A stretch of DNA of 50,084 nucleotides, from positions 1 to 50,084 of the forward strand of contig JAJTHN010000058.1 of the NCBI GenBank assembly GCA_021297895.1. Direction: 5' to 3'. The DNA is from Phycisphaeraceae bacterium. GTDB taxonomy: Bacteria > Planctomycetota > Phycisphaerae > Phycisphaerales > UBA1924. The translations under genes and the position numbers were made by a program. Under the pieces are notes generated by a model that worked only from the letters and a program-made list of their open reading frames with translations, was not told the origin of the DNA and searched no databases. Shown here one piece after another: positions 33,978 to 42,783 of the stretch (position 1 is the first letter of the stretch; the number at the start of each line of letters is the position of its first letter).

Positions 33978-34939
33978 TGGTCATCCTCCGATGTGAACAT
34001 CGTCGATTCGCGGCTCATGCTACCCACCCTGAACCGCTCGCGGAACTCCGCGATGCCCATCTCCCGACGGTCGCCGATGATTCCGCACCACCTCGCCATG
34101 AGGCCGATCACCGCCTCCACGCGAACACCCATCGCCCGGTACATGCTCACGCGCGAGTCGCCATGACGCTTGGCCAACCGTCGACCATCCTCCCCCACGA
34201 CCAGAGGCAAGTGCAGATACTCCGGAGTCGGCCCCGCACCGAGCGCGCGATAAATCAGCATCTGCCGAGCCGCGGAATCCAGTAGGTCCGCCCCGCGAAC
34301 AACGTGCGTCACGCCCTGGCGATGGTCGTCGACCACCACCGCCAGCTGATAGCTTGGCACCTGCCGACGTGTCCAGATCACAAAGTCGCCGATGGTTTCC
34401 GACGGCACAATCGCCGTCGGCCCGTAGAAGCCATCGTCCACCAGAACGGTCTCGCCCTCAGGAACGATCAGTCGCCAGTTCGTCCCCACATCCGCGAACT
34501 GGCGCGGCGTCGCCGCGTCCGCGGGGCGAAGCGAGAGCGGAAACCGGTTCTCACCCCCACCTTCCTGCGGTGCGGAGGCCGCCGCGGCGATCTCCGACCG
34601 GGACAGCTCGCTCGGATACGCCCATCCCCCCTGAGCAAGGTGGGTCATCGCTTGTTTATATGGCTCCAGGTCATGGGTCTGGTACACCGGCCCAAGATCC
34701 CAATCAATACCCACCCATTCGAGGGTGCCCAAGATCTCCGCTGTGCACTCGGCCTTCACCCGAGGGGCATCGAGGTCCTCGATCCGCATCAAGATCCGCT
34801 GGCCTTGCTGCCGGGCAATCGCCCAGTTCACGATGAAGGTGCGGAGATTTCCCAGATGCAGTTCACCCGTCGGCGACGGTGCCAGCCGCGTGGTTGCGGG
34901 CCGGCGTGAGCTGGGCGGGCTGGCGGCGGCTTCGTTCAT
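33950..34939 (-). CDS. gluQ: Glutamyl-Q tRNA(Asp) synthetase GluQRS
   Basis: 329 residues, like other GluQRS, a truncated glutamyl-tRNA synthetase without the anticodon-binding domain. HIGH-like HLGN at 28-31 in SPTGELHLGNLRT, RIEDLD, and the KMSKS-like LAKRHGD late in the protein. It attaches glutamate to queuosine on tRNA-Asp. The zinc-site cysteines found in E. coli GluQRS are absent here: the equivalent stretch reads AYPSELSRSEIAAAA. It starts at 34939; an upstream GTG at 34951 is possible. It is the first gene of a minus-strand unit (gluQ, DUF192, SpoIIE phosphatase), and divergent from the pterin dehydratase across 63 bp. Confidence 0.9.
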   Translation of the reverse strand: MNEAAASPPSSRRPATTRLAPSPTGELHLGNLRTFIVNWAIARQQGQRILMRIEDLDAPRVKAECTAEILGTLEWVGIDWDLGPVYQTHDLEPYKQAMTHLAQGGWAYPSELSRSEIAAAASAPQEGGGENRFPLSLRPADAATPRQFADVGTNWRLIVPEGETVLVDDGFYGPTAIVPSETIGDFVIWTRRQVPSYQLAVVVDDHRQGVTHVVRGADLLDSAARQMLIYRALGAGPTPEYLHLPLVVGEDGRRLAKRHGDSRVSMYRAMGVRVEAVIGLMARWCGIIGDRREMGIAEFRERFRVGSMSRESTMFTSEDDQWLRSCART

Positions 34940-35002
34940 CGGGATTGGCACGATACACTCGAAGACCCTTCGTCGGCGCACGTGGGCAGACGGGTGGGAA
35001 TT

Positions 35003-35353
35003 ATGGCCAAATCGACAAAGAGCAAGAGTGGCAGCACCAAGAGCGCCCCGACGACCGCCGGCACCACGGGGAGCGTCGCGCGGCTGAGCGATGAGCAGGT
35101 CGCGGCGGAGTTGGCGAAGTTCCCGGAGTGGTCGCTTGTCGGCGACGCGATCCAGCGGACATTCGGGTTTGCGAACTTCGTTGAGGCGATGGCGTTTGTG
35201 AACAAGGTCGCCGCGGCGGCGGAGGCCGCGCAGCACCACCCCGATGTGCTGATCCGCTACAACAAGGTCACGATGACCCTGAGCACGCACGATGCGCACG
35301 GGATATCCGCGAAGGACTTCGCCCTCGCGTCAACAATGGACGCGATGGTCTAA
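35003..35353 (+). CDS. phhB: Pterin-4a-carbinolamine dehydratase
   Basis: 116 residues. After a Ser/Lys/Thr-rich N-terminus of about 25 residues comes the compact family domain. The motif HHPDVLIRYNKVTMTLSTHD carries the catalytic histidines His78, His79 and His96, as in PhhB/DCoH. It recycles 4a-hydroxytetrahydrobiopterin. No pterin-dependent hydroxylase is in the window. In many bacteria this protein has been linked to molybdopterin or folate metabolism instead. The ATG at 35003 follows GTGGGAATT. It is divergent from gluQ. Confidence 0.9.
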   Translation: MAKSTKSKSGSTKSAPTTAGTTGSVARLSDEQVAAELAKFPEWSLVGDAIQRTFGFANFVEAMAFVNKVAAAAEAAQHHPDVLIRYNKVTMTLSTHDAHGISAKDFALASTMDAMV

Positions 35354-35422
35354 TCCGCGGGACCGTTCCCGACGAATTCGGTCCGGAAGTTCGGCGATCC
35401 CTGCAGCAATCGGAGGTCAGAC

Positions 35423-36439
35423 ATGACGCAACGCGCGTTTCGGAGCTGCTGGTGGGTCTGCGCGGCCGCGGGTGCATGCCTCGCCGGCCTCGTGCTGGCA
35501 AGCGAACCGTCGCCGAAGGGCATCGCTCCCGCGATCGCGACGGCCTCCAACGACGCGGCCGCGGCCGACGCGAAGTCATCCGCCGCGAGCGTGACACTGC
35601 GGCTGGACAGAGCGATGGTCATCGGCGCGAGCGTGTCCGCGGGCTTCATGGCGCAGTGGAACGTGACGTTGCCGCCGCCGAAGGGCTCGCCTCAGGGAAC
35701 GCCCGGGCGCGAGCGGATGATGCCCATCAATCTCGCGGATGTTCTGGGCGCGATGAGTGCCGATCCCAGCGCACGCCCCGTCAGCGTCGCGACCGAGTGG
35801 TTCTTCAACAGCCCGGAGGAGACGGCCCGAACGCAGATCGGCGAAGTTCAGAGACGCGGTCCGGACCTGGTCTTTGCGATCGACTACCTGTTCTGGCGCA
35901 TGTACGGACTGCTGCTCGAAGACAACCACGACCAGCGGATGGCGTGGCTTGAAGAGGGACTCTCGCGTCTGAATGGCATCGATGTGCCCATGATCGTGGG
36001 CGACATCCCCGACATGCGCCACGCCGATCGGATGCTCGTGCCGATGCAGGTTCCGTCGAAGGAGACCCTGGCTCGCGCAAATGAACGGATCCGGCAGTGG
36101 GCCAGCGGACGCAAAAACGTCGTGCTCGTGCCGCTCAGCGAAACGGTTTCCGCGGTTCTCGGCGGCAAGAGCGTGACCTTTGGCGGTGTGGAAATGGACA
36201 ACGCCGATGCACGCGGGTTGTTCACGATCGACGGCTTGCACGCAACGCCTGAGGGGCTTGCGGTGATCGCTGATGACGCGTTGTGGCGCCTGCAGCAAGC
36301 GGGGCTGCTGGCGAAGGACGCGACATGGGTGCGAGACCGCGAGCGGACGCTGGCGCGGATGATCCCCGCGGAAAGGCCGACGCGCCGAACACGCGAGCGC
36401 CAACCCGTTCCGAGCGCGGCACCGGGCACCTCGCCATGA
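35423..36439 (+). CDS. Exported SGNH/GDSL-hydrolase-like protein
   Basis: 338 residues. A signal peptide (hydrophobic CAAAGACLAGLVLAS) precedes a domain with AMVIGASVSAGF, where GDS is replaced by GAS with the nucleophile-like Ser in place. DGLHATPEGLAVIA near the end matches the SGNH block V (DxxH), giving the catalytic Asp and His. The block III Asn is less clear: the segment reads FAIDYLFW. I infer a periplasmic or secreted esterase-like fold, perhaps acting on glycan or lipid acyl groups. GGAGG six bases before the ATG supports the start. Its stop overlaps the next gene in an ATGA. Confidence 0.7.
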   Translation: MTQRAFRSCWWVCAAAGACLAGLVLASEPSPKGIAPAIATASNDAAAADAKSSAASVTLRLDRAMVIGASVSAGFMAQWNVTLPPPKGSPQGTPGRERMMPINLADVLGAMSADPSARPVSVATEWFFNSPEETARTQIGEVQRRGPDLVFAIDYLFWRMYGLLLEDNHDQRMAWLEEGLSRLNGIDVPMIVGDIPDMRHADRMLVPMQVPSKETLARANERIRQWASGRKNVVLVPLSETVSAVLGGKSVTFGGVEMDNADARGLFTIDGLHATPEGLAVIADDALWRLQQAGLLAKDATWVRDRERTLARMIPAERPTRRTRERQPVPSAAPGTSP

Positions 36440-37494
36440 GTGCGGATCGCCGCCCGCTGGTCGTCGCGGCGGATTGGTCGATCGATCCGCGCAAGCGGCG
36501 GATGTGCATCGTTCGCCCGCGCGAAGGGGATGCCGGAGCGTGGGTCGCCGATGCGCCGCGCGAAGTCGGAGAGACCGCCACACTCGCCGCGCGGCTTTGC
36601 TCCTTGCACAATCACGGCCCTGTGCTGCTCGGGCTCGATGTGCCCATCGGCCTGCCGCGGGCTTATGCGCTGAGGACGGAGCTGTCGGCGATCGCCGAGC
36701 GCGAGGGCTTCCGCGGCATCCTGCGTCACCTTACCGCCGACGATCGACGACGCTGGTTCTCGCCGACGAACGAGCCCACCGTCAATCGCCCGTTCTTTCC
36801 CGCCCGGCTTACGCAGCAGTTCCCGGGAGCACGAGCGCACCTTGCAGCGGCCCTCGGCTTGAACAGCACCGAGGACCTGCTCCGACGCTGCGACCATGCC
36901 CACGCCGGACGCAACGCTCAGTCGATCTTCTTCACCTGCGGCGCCGCACAAGTCGGCAAGGCCGCGATCAGCGCGTGGCTGGAAGTGCTCCGGCCGCTGC
37001 TCGAGGCTGATGCAGCCAACCGCGTTGGACTGTGGCCCTTCGATGGAGCGCTGAACGCGCTGCTCGCCGCGCGCGAGGTCGTCGTTGCGGAGATCTACCC
37101 AGCCGATGCTGGCACACAACTGGCTCTGTCGATCGGAGGCGTCGGGACGAGCAAGCGAGATCTTGCTCACCGCCGCGCGATGGCGCCCGAGCTGCGTCGG
37201 GCGATGCGTGAGTCGGGCGTCTCGCCAACCCGCGCGCTCGCATCGGCGATCCGCGATGGCTTCGACGGCGAGGATGACCTTGACGCGTTCATCGCGGCGA
37301 TAGCGATGACACGCGTCGTTCGCGGCGATGCACCCTCAGGAGAGCCCGCGGACGATCCCGCCATTACCGCGTGCGAGGGGTGGATTCTGGGGCGATCGGC
37401 TCGAGCGAGCCATCAGGCAGTTCCGAGTCATCGTCGCTCGAAGGAGCCGGATCGACCGGCGAAGGGGACCCGCCGGCGATCGGAGCATCGGTGA
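36436..37494 (+). CDS. DUF429-family protein (predicted RNase H-like nuclease)
   Basis: 352 residues. VVAADWSIDPRKRR at the N-terminus supplies an acidic residue in the first strand, LLGLDVPIGLPRAYALR the second, and DGEDDLDAFIAAIAMTRVV followed by CEGWILGR closes the domain. These match DUF429, which adopts an RNase H-like fold and is predicted to be a nuclease. The last 35 residues are basic and low-complexity and overlap the C-terminal end of the opposite-strand gene by 131 bp. It starts in an ATGA overlap with the SGNH-like gene, indicating translational coupling. No experimental role is known to me. Confidence 0.72.
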   Translation: MSADRRPLVVAADWSIDPRKRRMCIVRPREGDAGAWVADAPREVGETATLAARLCSLHNHGPVLLGLDVPIGLPRAYALRTELSAIAEREGFRGILRHLTADDRRRWFSPTNEPTVNRPFFPARLTQQFPGARAHLAAALGLNSTEDLLRRCDHAHAGRNAQSIFFTCGAAQVGKAAISAWLEVLRPLLEADAANRVGLWPFDGALNALLAAREVVVAEIYPADAGTQLALSIGGVGTSKRDLAHRRAMAPELRRAMRESGVSPTRALASAIRDGFDGEDDLDAFIAAIAMTRVVRGDAPSGEPADDPAITACEGWILGRSARASHQAVPSHRRSKEPDRPAKGTRRRSEHR

Positions 37495-38074
37495 GCAGAC
37501 CGACGCGAAGCGGGCCGATCCAAACCCCCTCATCGCCAAATCCCCAGTACTGACGGGTGCTGCGGGCGCTGAAAGCATGATCGCAGCGTTCGCACCGACC
37601 ATGCGAGAGGAACTCTGAGAGGTCCACGCCGCACCAGACGCAGACGTGACCCTTGCGTAGTTGCACGCGGGTCATGATCTCGCGGTAGTCGTCGAAGGCG
37701 TTGGGCTGACGCGGACGAGGGCCGTTGCGGACGCGGTCGACGACCCTCTCGACGATGGAAGCGGCCAAGTGACCGATCAACGGAAGCAGCGCAAACCCGA
37801 CGAACCAGTGGATCGCGAAGGTGCTTCCCGCGTTCAACCACAATCCGACAAAGGCAACCGAAACAACCACGAGCCACGTGATCCAACGGACAACGATGAC
37901 ATCCGGAGATCTCTTCCGGCTTCGCTTGACGCTCTGGTCCTCGAAGAGTTCCGCGGGCACCAGCATCAATCGCTCGCGCACCGGCCCGCGGGCCGCCGCG
38001 AGCACTTCGGGCGGCACATTCTCCGCGGGGATCGTCATGCCGATCCCGTTCTCGCGGCGGGCGCGTGCCATCAT
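37364..38074 (-). CDS. Membrane protein with C-terminal zinc ribbon
   Basis: 236 residues from the ATG at 38074; ATGs at 38140, 38071 and 38038 are alternatives and none has a strong ribosome site. Two hydrophobic segments (ITWLVVVSVAFVGLWL, then HWFVGFALLPLIGHLAA) are followed by a cytosolic region with CVWCGVDLSEFL and RCERCDHAF, a four-cysteine zinc ribbon. QYWGFGDEGVWIGP follows, then an acidic and Pro/Ser-rich tail. The tail is encoded antisense to the end of the DUF429 gene. Function unknown. The HNH gene lies 168 bp upstream on the same strand. Confidence 0.62.
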   Translation of the reverse strand: MMARARRENGIGMTIPAENVPPEVLAAARGPVRERLMLVPAELFEDQSVKRSRKRSPDVIVVRWITWLVVVSVAFVGLWLNAGSTFAIHWFVGFALLPLIGHLAASIVERVVDRVRNGPRPRQPNAFDDYREIMTRVQLRKGHVCVWCGVDLSEFLSHGRCERCDHAFSARSTRQYWGFGDEGVWIGPLRVGLLTDAPIAGGSPSPVDPAPSSDDDSELPDGSLEPIAPESTPRTR

Positions 38075-38242
38075 CTCAGAGGCCGGGCGTCGGTGCTTCC
38101 CGGAACGTGCTGTGCCGCGTGTTGGCAAGACTTGCGTCATCGAAGCCCACCCCACATTCGGAACCCAGATCGTACTGCGGATGCACCGACCGAGTTGCTC
38201 GCCGCCGATCATCCGGACGGCGGGCGAGCGCTGCGCACGCGA

Positions 38243-39055
38243 TCACTTGAGCTCGACGCTCCAGTACGCGTTGTCGAGGAAGGCCTTCCACGACGAATAC
38301 TTGTCCTGCCCAAGCCGCAGCGCGATGAGCGGATTTCGCTTGGGCATCACCGGCTTGCGGATGAGCTTCATGCGCGCCTGCTCCGGCGTGCGGCCGCCTT
38401 TGCGGGCGTTGCAGCGGATGCACGCGCAGACGAGGTTCTCCCACGAGTCGCCGCCGCCGAGCGACCGGGGCTTGACGTGGTCGATCGACAGTTCGCTGGT
38501 CGGATAGTGCGCGCCGCAGTACTGGCACGTGTTCCGGTCGCGTGCAAAGAGGTTCCGCCGATTGAGCTTGACGATCTGCGCCGGCAGGCGGTCGTACCCC
38601 AGGAGCCGAATGATCCGCGGCACCGCGATCTGGAACCGCACGGTGCGAACCCATTCGTGCTTGTCGCGCTCGAACTGCTCCTGAAACTGGGCCAACTCCG
38701 ACCAGGACGAAAAGTCGTAGTTGACGTACCGCCCGTCCTCGACGTTGATGACCTCCGCCAGATCGCGGGCGAGCATGCAGAAAGCTCGGCGCGCGCTGAT
38801 CACACGCACGGCCATGTAGAGCTTGTTCAGAACCAGCACCTTGCTGTCGAGTGCACCGGCGAGCCGGGCGGAGCCCGCCGTGCCGGTACCAAAGCCCGCG
38901 TCGAATTGTGCGTCGATATCGCCGTCGTGCTCGCTCAGGAGCCCGTCGTCGTCAACACCGTGCAGCCGGGAAGACTCATCCATGATGGCCAATCCTGCAG
39001 TCGGATCATCCTCGCTGATCCGTACGCCAAGAGTATGCCATCTGTTCGTGGGCAT
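38243..39055 (-). CDS. HNH endonuclease family protein
   Basis: 270 residues. N-terminal part with LVLNKLYMAVRVISARRAF, typical of a subgroup of bacterial HNH proteins. The HNH core is CQYCGAHYPTSELSIDHVKP, then SWENLVCACIRCNARKGGRTP: two CxxC pairs hold zinc, and the His-Asn-His residues (IDHV, ENL, CN..K) are present. Such proteins are cytoplasmic nucleases of unclear role. Close homologues are common single-copy genes in many bacterial genomes, so it is not a mobile-element marker here. The start at 39055 is uncertain; the ATG at 38983 is a reasonable alternative with AGGAT upstream. It follows the rho terminator. Confidence 0.82.
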   Translation of the reverse strand: MPTNRWHTLGVRISEDDPTAGLAIMDESSRLHGVDDDGLLSEHDGDIDAQFDAGFGTGTAGSARLAGALDSKVLVLNKLYMAVRVISARRAFCMLARDLAEVINVEDGRYVNYDFSSWSELAQFQEQFERDKHEWVRTVRFQIAVPRIIRLLGYDRLPAQIVKLNRRNLFARDRNTCQYCGAHYPTSELSIDHVKPRSLGGGDSWENLVCACIRCNARKGGRTPEQARMKLIRKPVMPKRNPLIALRLGQDKYSSWKAFLDNAYWSVELK

Positions 39056-39143
39056 TGCCAGTGACCGGAAGCGGTGGACCCTAGCCGGTGGGCAAGGCCC
39101 CAATCGTTCCGCCAATCCTCGTGAGCCGGGGGACCCCGAATGG

Positions 39144-39173
39144 AAAAGCACCCGCCGTTCCCGGCGGGTGCTT
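39144..39173 (-). terminator. Intrinsic terminator after rho
   Basis: Perfect 12-bp stem (arms 39146-39157 and 39162-39173, AAGCACCCGCCG and its complement) with a 4-base loop. Read on the minus strand, the stem is followed by TTTT, so it terminates transcription leaving rho, whose stop is at 39220. It separates rho from the HNH gene. Confidence 0.8.
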
Positions 39174-39219
39174 GAAGTGTCAAGATCATGTCAAGACCCG
39201 AGTCGGGCCCCGCGGGGCA

Positions 39220-41322
39220 TCAACCGAGGGCCATGGACATCAGGAACTCGGTGTTGGTCTTGTACTTGGCCAGGCGGCTCTTGAGCAGCTCCATCGCCTC
39301 GACAACGTTCATGTCGGCGAGCACCTTGCGCAAGCGGTAGACCAGTTCCAGTTCCTTGCGATCGAGCAGCAACTCCTCGCGCCGCGTGCCCGAGGCCGGC
39401 ACATCGATGCAGGGATAGATGCGCTTGTCCATGAGCTTGCGATCAAGGTGGAGTTCGCTGTTGCCCGTGCCCTTGAACTCCTCGAAGATCACCTCGTCCA
39501 TCTTTGAGCCGGTGTCGACCAGCGCGGTGCCGATGATCGTGAGGCTGCCGCCGTTCTCGATCGCGCGGGCGGAGCCGAAGAACTTCTTGGGCCGCTGGAG
39601 CGCGCCGGCATCGATACCGCCGGACATGATCCTGCCGGAATGCGGCATCTCGTTGTTGTACGCGCGGGCCAAACGCGTGATCGAGTCCAGGAAGATGACC
39701 ACATGCTGGCCGAACTCGACCATGCGACGAGCCTTCTCCGCAACCATCTCCGCAACGGCGACATGGCGGTGCGCCTGCTCATCGAACGTGCTGGCGACGA
39801 CCTCGACACTCGGGTGCGTGTTGCGCTTGAAGTCCGTGACCTCTTCCGGCCGCTCATCGACGAGCAGCACGATGATCTTCACGTCGGGGTAGTTCTTCGC
39901 GATCGCGCGCGTCATCTTCTGCAGCAGCACCGTCTTGCCGGTTCGCGGCGGCGCGACGATCAGGCCGCGCTGACCCTTGCCCAGCGGCGCGACGAGGTCC
40001 ACGATCCTGCACTCGATCTCGTCGGGCGTGGTCTCAAGGATGAACCGCTCCTCCGGGTGCAGCGGTGTGAGGTCCTCGAAGTTGCTCCGCTTGGTGACCT
40101 CGCCCGGAGCCTTGCCATTGACCTCATCGACGCGCAGCAGCGCGAAGTACCGTTCGCTCTCCTTGGGCGGCCGGATGAAGCCGCGAACGGTCATGCCCTT
40201 GCGCAGCCCGAATCGCTTGATCTGCGTCGGGGAGATGTAGATGTCGTCCGGCCCGGCGAGGTAGCTCTGCTCGGCCGAGCGCAGAAAGCCGAAGCCATCC
40301 TGCATGATCTCGAGCGTGCCGTCGCCGAACATGATGCCCTGCTTGGCGGCTCGGGTCTTGAGGATCTTGAAGATCAGATCCTGCTTGGGGATCTGATTGA
40401 AGTTCTCGAGGCCTTCCTTGCCGGCGATCTTGTGCAGCGCATCGATATCCATGCGCTGGAGTTGCGAGATCGTCAGCGATTCCTTGAGCGTGTTCTTGTC
40501 GGTCTTGGCGACGATCGCCTCGAGTTCCGCGGCCTCGCGCTCGAGGTCCTCATCCGAAGGCAGGCCCTCGATGATGCGGCCCGGCCCGCCGCCACCACCG
40601 CCGGGGTTCATGCCCCCACCCATCCCGCCGCCGTCGTAACCGCCGCCGAACCCGCCGCGCTTCTTCTTCTTCTTTCGACGCTGGCCAAAGCCCTGGAACC
40701 CACCCTGGCCCCCACCACCTTGGCCTCCCCCCGGGCCGCCACCCGAACCGCCCTGATAGCCGGAGTTGCCGCCCTGACCCGAGTAGCCACCACCACCGCC
40801 ACCGCCGCCGTTTCCTTGGCCGGACGGGCCGTTGTAGCCCTGGTTCCGCGGCGGCTGGTTGCCGAGGTTCGGATTCGAGCCGCCGCCTGAGCCCTGACTC
40901 TGACCGCCATTGGTCGGCGGGGTGCTCTGGCCGCCACCTTGCGGTCCCTGCGGCGAGGACGGCCCGTTTGTTGGCCCGGCGTTCGAACCCGATGCCATCG
41001 GTGCCGGGCGCGGAATGAAGCTCGACGGTGCCGCGGGCGAACCCGAGACTGGACCGGGGCCGCCGGAAGAAGGCTGGGGCGACGGGCCTGACGGCTGCGA
41101 GGGGGGTCGGGTCATGACGGGGCTCTTGGTCTCAGGAGCGGTTGGTGCCGGCGCCGCGGGGCCGCGCGCCGGTGCTGTTGACGGTGCGGGATTGGACGCG
41201 GGGCCCGAAGCCACTGGCGAAGGCGACGCCGCCGCGGCGGGCGCGGGGGCATCGTCGGACTTGGCGCGGCTGGCCTTCTTCGCGGCGGGACGAGACTTGC
41301 TGCTCGGTCGGGATGTACTCAT
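39220..41322 (-). CDS. rho: Transcription termination factor Rho with long low-complexity N-terminus
   Basis: 700 residues against about 420 in E. coli. Residues 1-250 are disordered: first Pro/Ser/Ala-rich, then Gly/Gln/Asn-rich with runs of glycine, and a basic cluster RRKKKKKR at 215-222. The Rho core follows: [19 protein letters not shown] (N-terminal helix bundle), the cold-shock-like RNA-binding domain ([20 protein letters not shown]), Walker A APPRTGKT near residue 460, [11 protein letters not shown], and [10 protein letters not shown]. It is an RNA-dependent hexameric helicase that ends transcription. The ATG at 41322 lies in the only frame covering the tail. A strong terminator follows. 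Upstream lie about 500 bp of non-coding DNA, where autoregulation would act. Confidence 0.95.
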   Translation of the reverse strand: MSTSRPSSKSRPAAKKASRAKSDDAPAPAAAASPSPVASGPASNPAPSTAPARGPAAPAPTAPETKSPVMTRPPSQPSGPSPQPSSGGPGPVSGSPAAPSSFIPRPAPMASGSNAGPTNGPSSPQGPQGGGQSTPPTNGGQSQGSGGGSNPNLGNQPPRNQGYNGPSGQGNGGGGGGGGYSGQGGNSGYQGGSGGGPGGGQGGGGQGGFQGFGQRRKKKKKRGGFGGGYDGGGMGGGMNPGGGGGGPGRIIEGLPSDEDLEREAAELEAIVAKTDKNTLKESLTISQLQRMDIDALHKIAGKEGLENFNQIPKQDLIFKILKTRAAKQGIMFGDGTLEIMQDGFGFLRSAEQSYLAGPDDIYISPTQIKRFGLRKGMTVRGFIRPPKESERYFALLRVDEVNGKAPGEVTKRSNFEDLTPLHPEERFILETTPDEIECRIVDLVAPLGKGQRGLIVAPPRTGKTVLLQKMTRAIAKNYPDVKIIVLLVDERPEEVTDFKRNTHPSVEVVASTFDEQAHRHVAVAEMVAEKARRMVEFGQHVVIFLDSITRLARAYNNEMPHSGRIMSGGIDAGALQRPKKFFGSARAIENGGSLTIIGTALVDTGSKMDEVIFEEFKGTGNSELHLDRKLMDKRIYPCIDVPASGTRREELLLDRKELELVYRLRKVLADMNVVEAMELLKSRLAKYKTNTEFLMSMALG

Positions 41323-41824
41323 CGATTTCGCGCTTCAGAGAATTGAAAGCCTGCACGGAGCGGGCGGCACGAGCCGCGGCGGGTGCAGAGTGTTGTGGAC
41401 GATTGGGGCGACCGCACGCAGGTGAATGCGGTGTCGCGCGACGGAGAGAATCGCAATCAGGACAAGATTGAGAGGTGGAGTTTCACGGAAGAGGCGAGCG
41501 GCCGATACGGACCGCGTTTGCTCGGGCCGAGTCCTGTCTGACCATCTCTACCAGCCCGTTCGGCGCCGATCGCTCGTGGTGGATGAGACTGAGGCCGCAG
41601 ATGTCAACAGGGAGCGGAAAGTCCTGCACTGATTCGCTGGAACGGGCGGGAGGGTTGATCAGGGGAGTCGGAAAACGCTGCGTTCCGTACCATGGACGCC
41701 GAGAATTTCTCGACGGCGAGAAGCGGCTTCCGACCGTTCAGTGTAGGGCTCCCAAACCGCCAGACAAGAGCGGAGCATCAATGCGGATATAGACACCCAA
41801 GGTCGTCATCGGCGATTTGGACGG
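41323..41824. other. Long leader/intergenic region upstream of rho
   Basis: 502 bp without a convincing gene; overlapping short frames have no protein-like composition or ribosome site. It should hold the rho promoter and leader on the minus strand. A 13-base dyad CGAGAA-T-TTCTCG lies at 41700-41712. A leader this long fits the known autoregulation of rho in other bacteria, but no other specific element is visible. Confidence 0.45.
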
Positions 41825-42727
41825 TCAACTTTTCACCGCACCCGCGTCCGCTTCCTCGATCCATCCCAGGGCCAACCACACTGCTCGCGTGACCGCACTG
41901 ATCGCGGCGGCATGGTTTCGCACAAAGCCCGGGAGCTCGTCCCGTGCGACCCACGCAAGATCGCTGTACTCGCTCTCGCCCGCGCCGCCGGGGCCGCACG
42001 CCGACGATGCGCACAGGCCTCGCCGCGGATCGATCACGCCTCGCCACATCGCCCCGATGATCACATCCATCGAGGCGGCGTGGTCATCGAACGCCGCGGC
42101 GATCACCTGCTCATCCATCAGACGATCGGCGCGTTCGAGCGCGAGCTCCTCACGCATCTCGCGGTCGAGTGTGCGCAGAATCGCCGTCGGAAGCCCCTTC
42201 GTCATGCCCGCCGCCGGCCGTCGTTCGCCCTCCAGGACATCTTGTCCGACATCCACGCCGCCAGCGGGACAAACCTCCCACTGCCCGGCATACACGCGGA
42301 CCCAATGCGCCCTGCGTGCGATGAGCACATGCGGCCGGGAGTTTCGATCATTTCCAACGATGCAGGCCTTGCCCCCGAGCAGGCGGACCGCCGCGACTTC
42401 GGGCTCGCGTGCACCGAGGGCGAGGCGCCAGTATCGGTCGGGTCGAAGGACGACCTCAAGCACCGAATCCGATTCAAGAGCCGCCGAGTCGACCGACCAG
42501 ATCGGACCGTCGTGAAGGGCCGGATTGCTCGCTCGCGCCTGCGTCCACGCCCCTACGCGTGGGTCACTTTCATCGAGCTCGGCGATGCCCGGCACACGAT
42601 CCTCGTCATTGACGGCCCGCGCTTCCAACCGCAAGCCCTGCACACGCACCACCCCCACGCGCTGATCCGCGCCGGCCAGAAGCCACGACTGGCCACCAAG
42701 ATGGCGCGCGATGTCGGCGTGTGCCAT
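41825..42727 (-). CDS. Nudix-family hydrolase with split Nudix box
   Basis: 300 residues from the ATG at 42727; a more upstream GTG is possible. The C-terminal half is Nudix-like: VYAGQWEVCPAGGVDVGQ supplies the Gly-rich start of the box, and LDREMREELAL supplies the catalytic RExxEE helix. About 25 residues (with VLEGERRPAAGMTKGLP) lie between them, where the standard box has only seven, so the box is split. The N-terminal half has QSWLLAGADQRVGVVRV and RYWRLALGAREP, which I do not recognise. Nudix enzymes hydrolyse nucleoside diphosphates linked to another moiety; the substrate is unknown. It is downstream of a small membrane protein, 56 bp away. Confidence 0.6.
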   Translation of the reverse strand: MAHADIARHLGGQSWLLAGADQRVGVVRVQGLRLEARAVNDEDRVPGIAELDESDPRVGAWTQARASNPALHDGPIWSVDSAALESDSVLEVVLRPDRYWRLALGAREPEVAAVRLLGGKACIVGNDRNSRPHVLIARRAHWVRVYAGQWEVCPAGGVDVGQDVLEGERRPAAGMTKGLPTAILRTLDREMREELALERADRLMDEQVIAAAFDDHAASMDVIIGAMWRGVIDPRRGLCASSACGPGGAGESEYSDLAWVARDELPGFVRNHAAAISAVTRAVWLALGWIEEADAGAVKS

Positions 42728-42783
42728 GCACGGATGATTCGCGGCCTCGGCCACCCTCGCCGCGTTGATGGGGGCGCGTTGGC

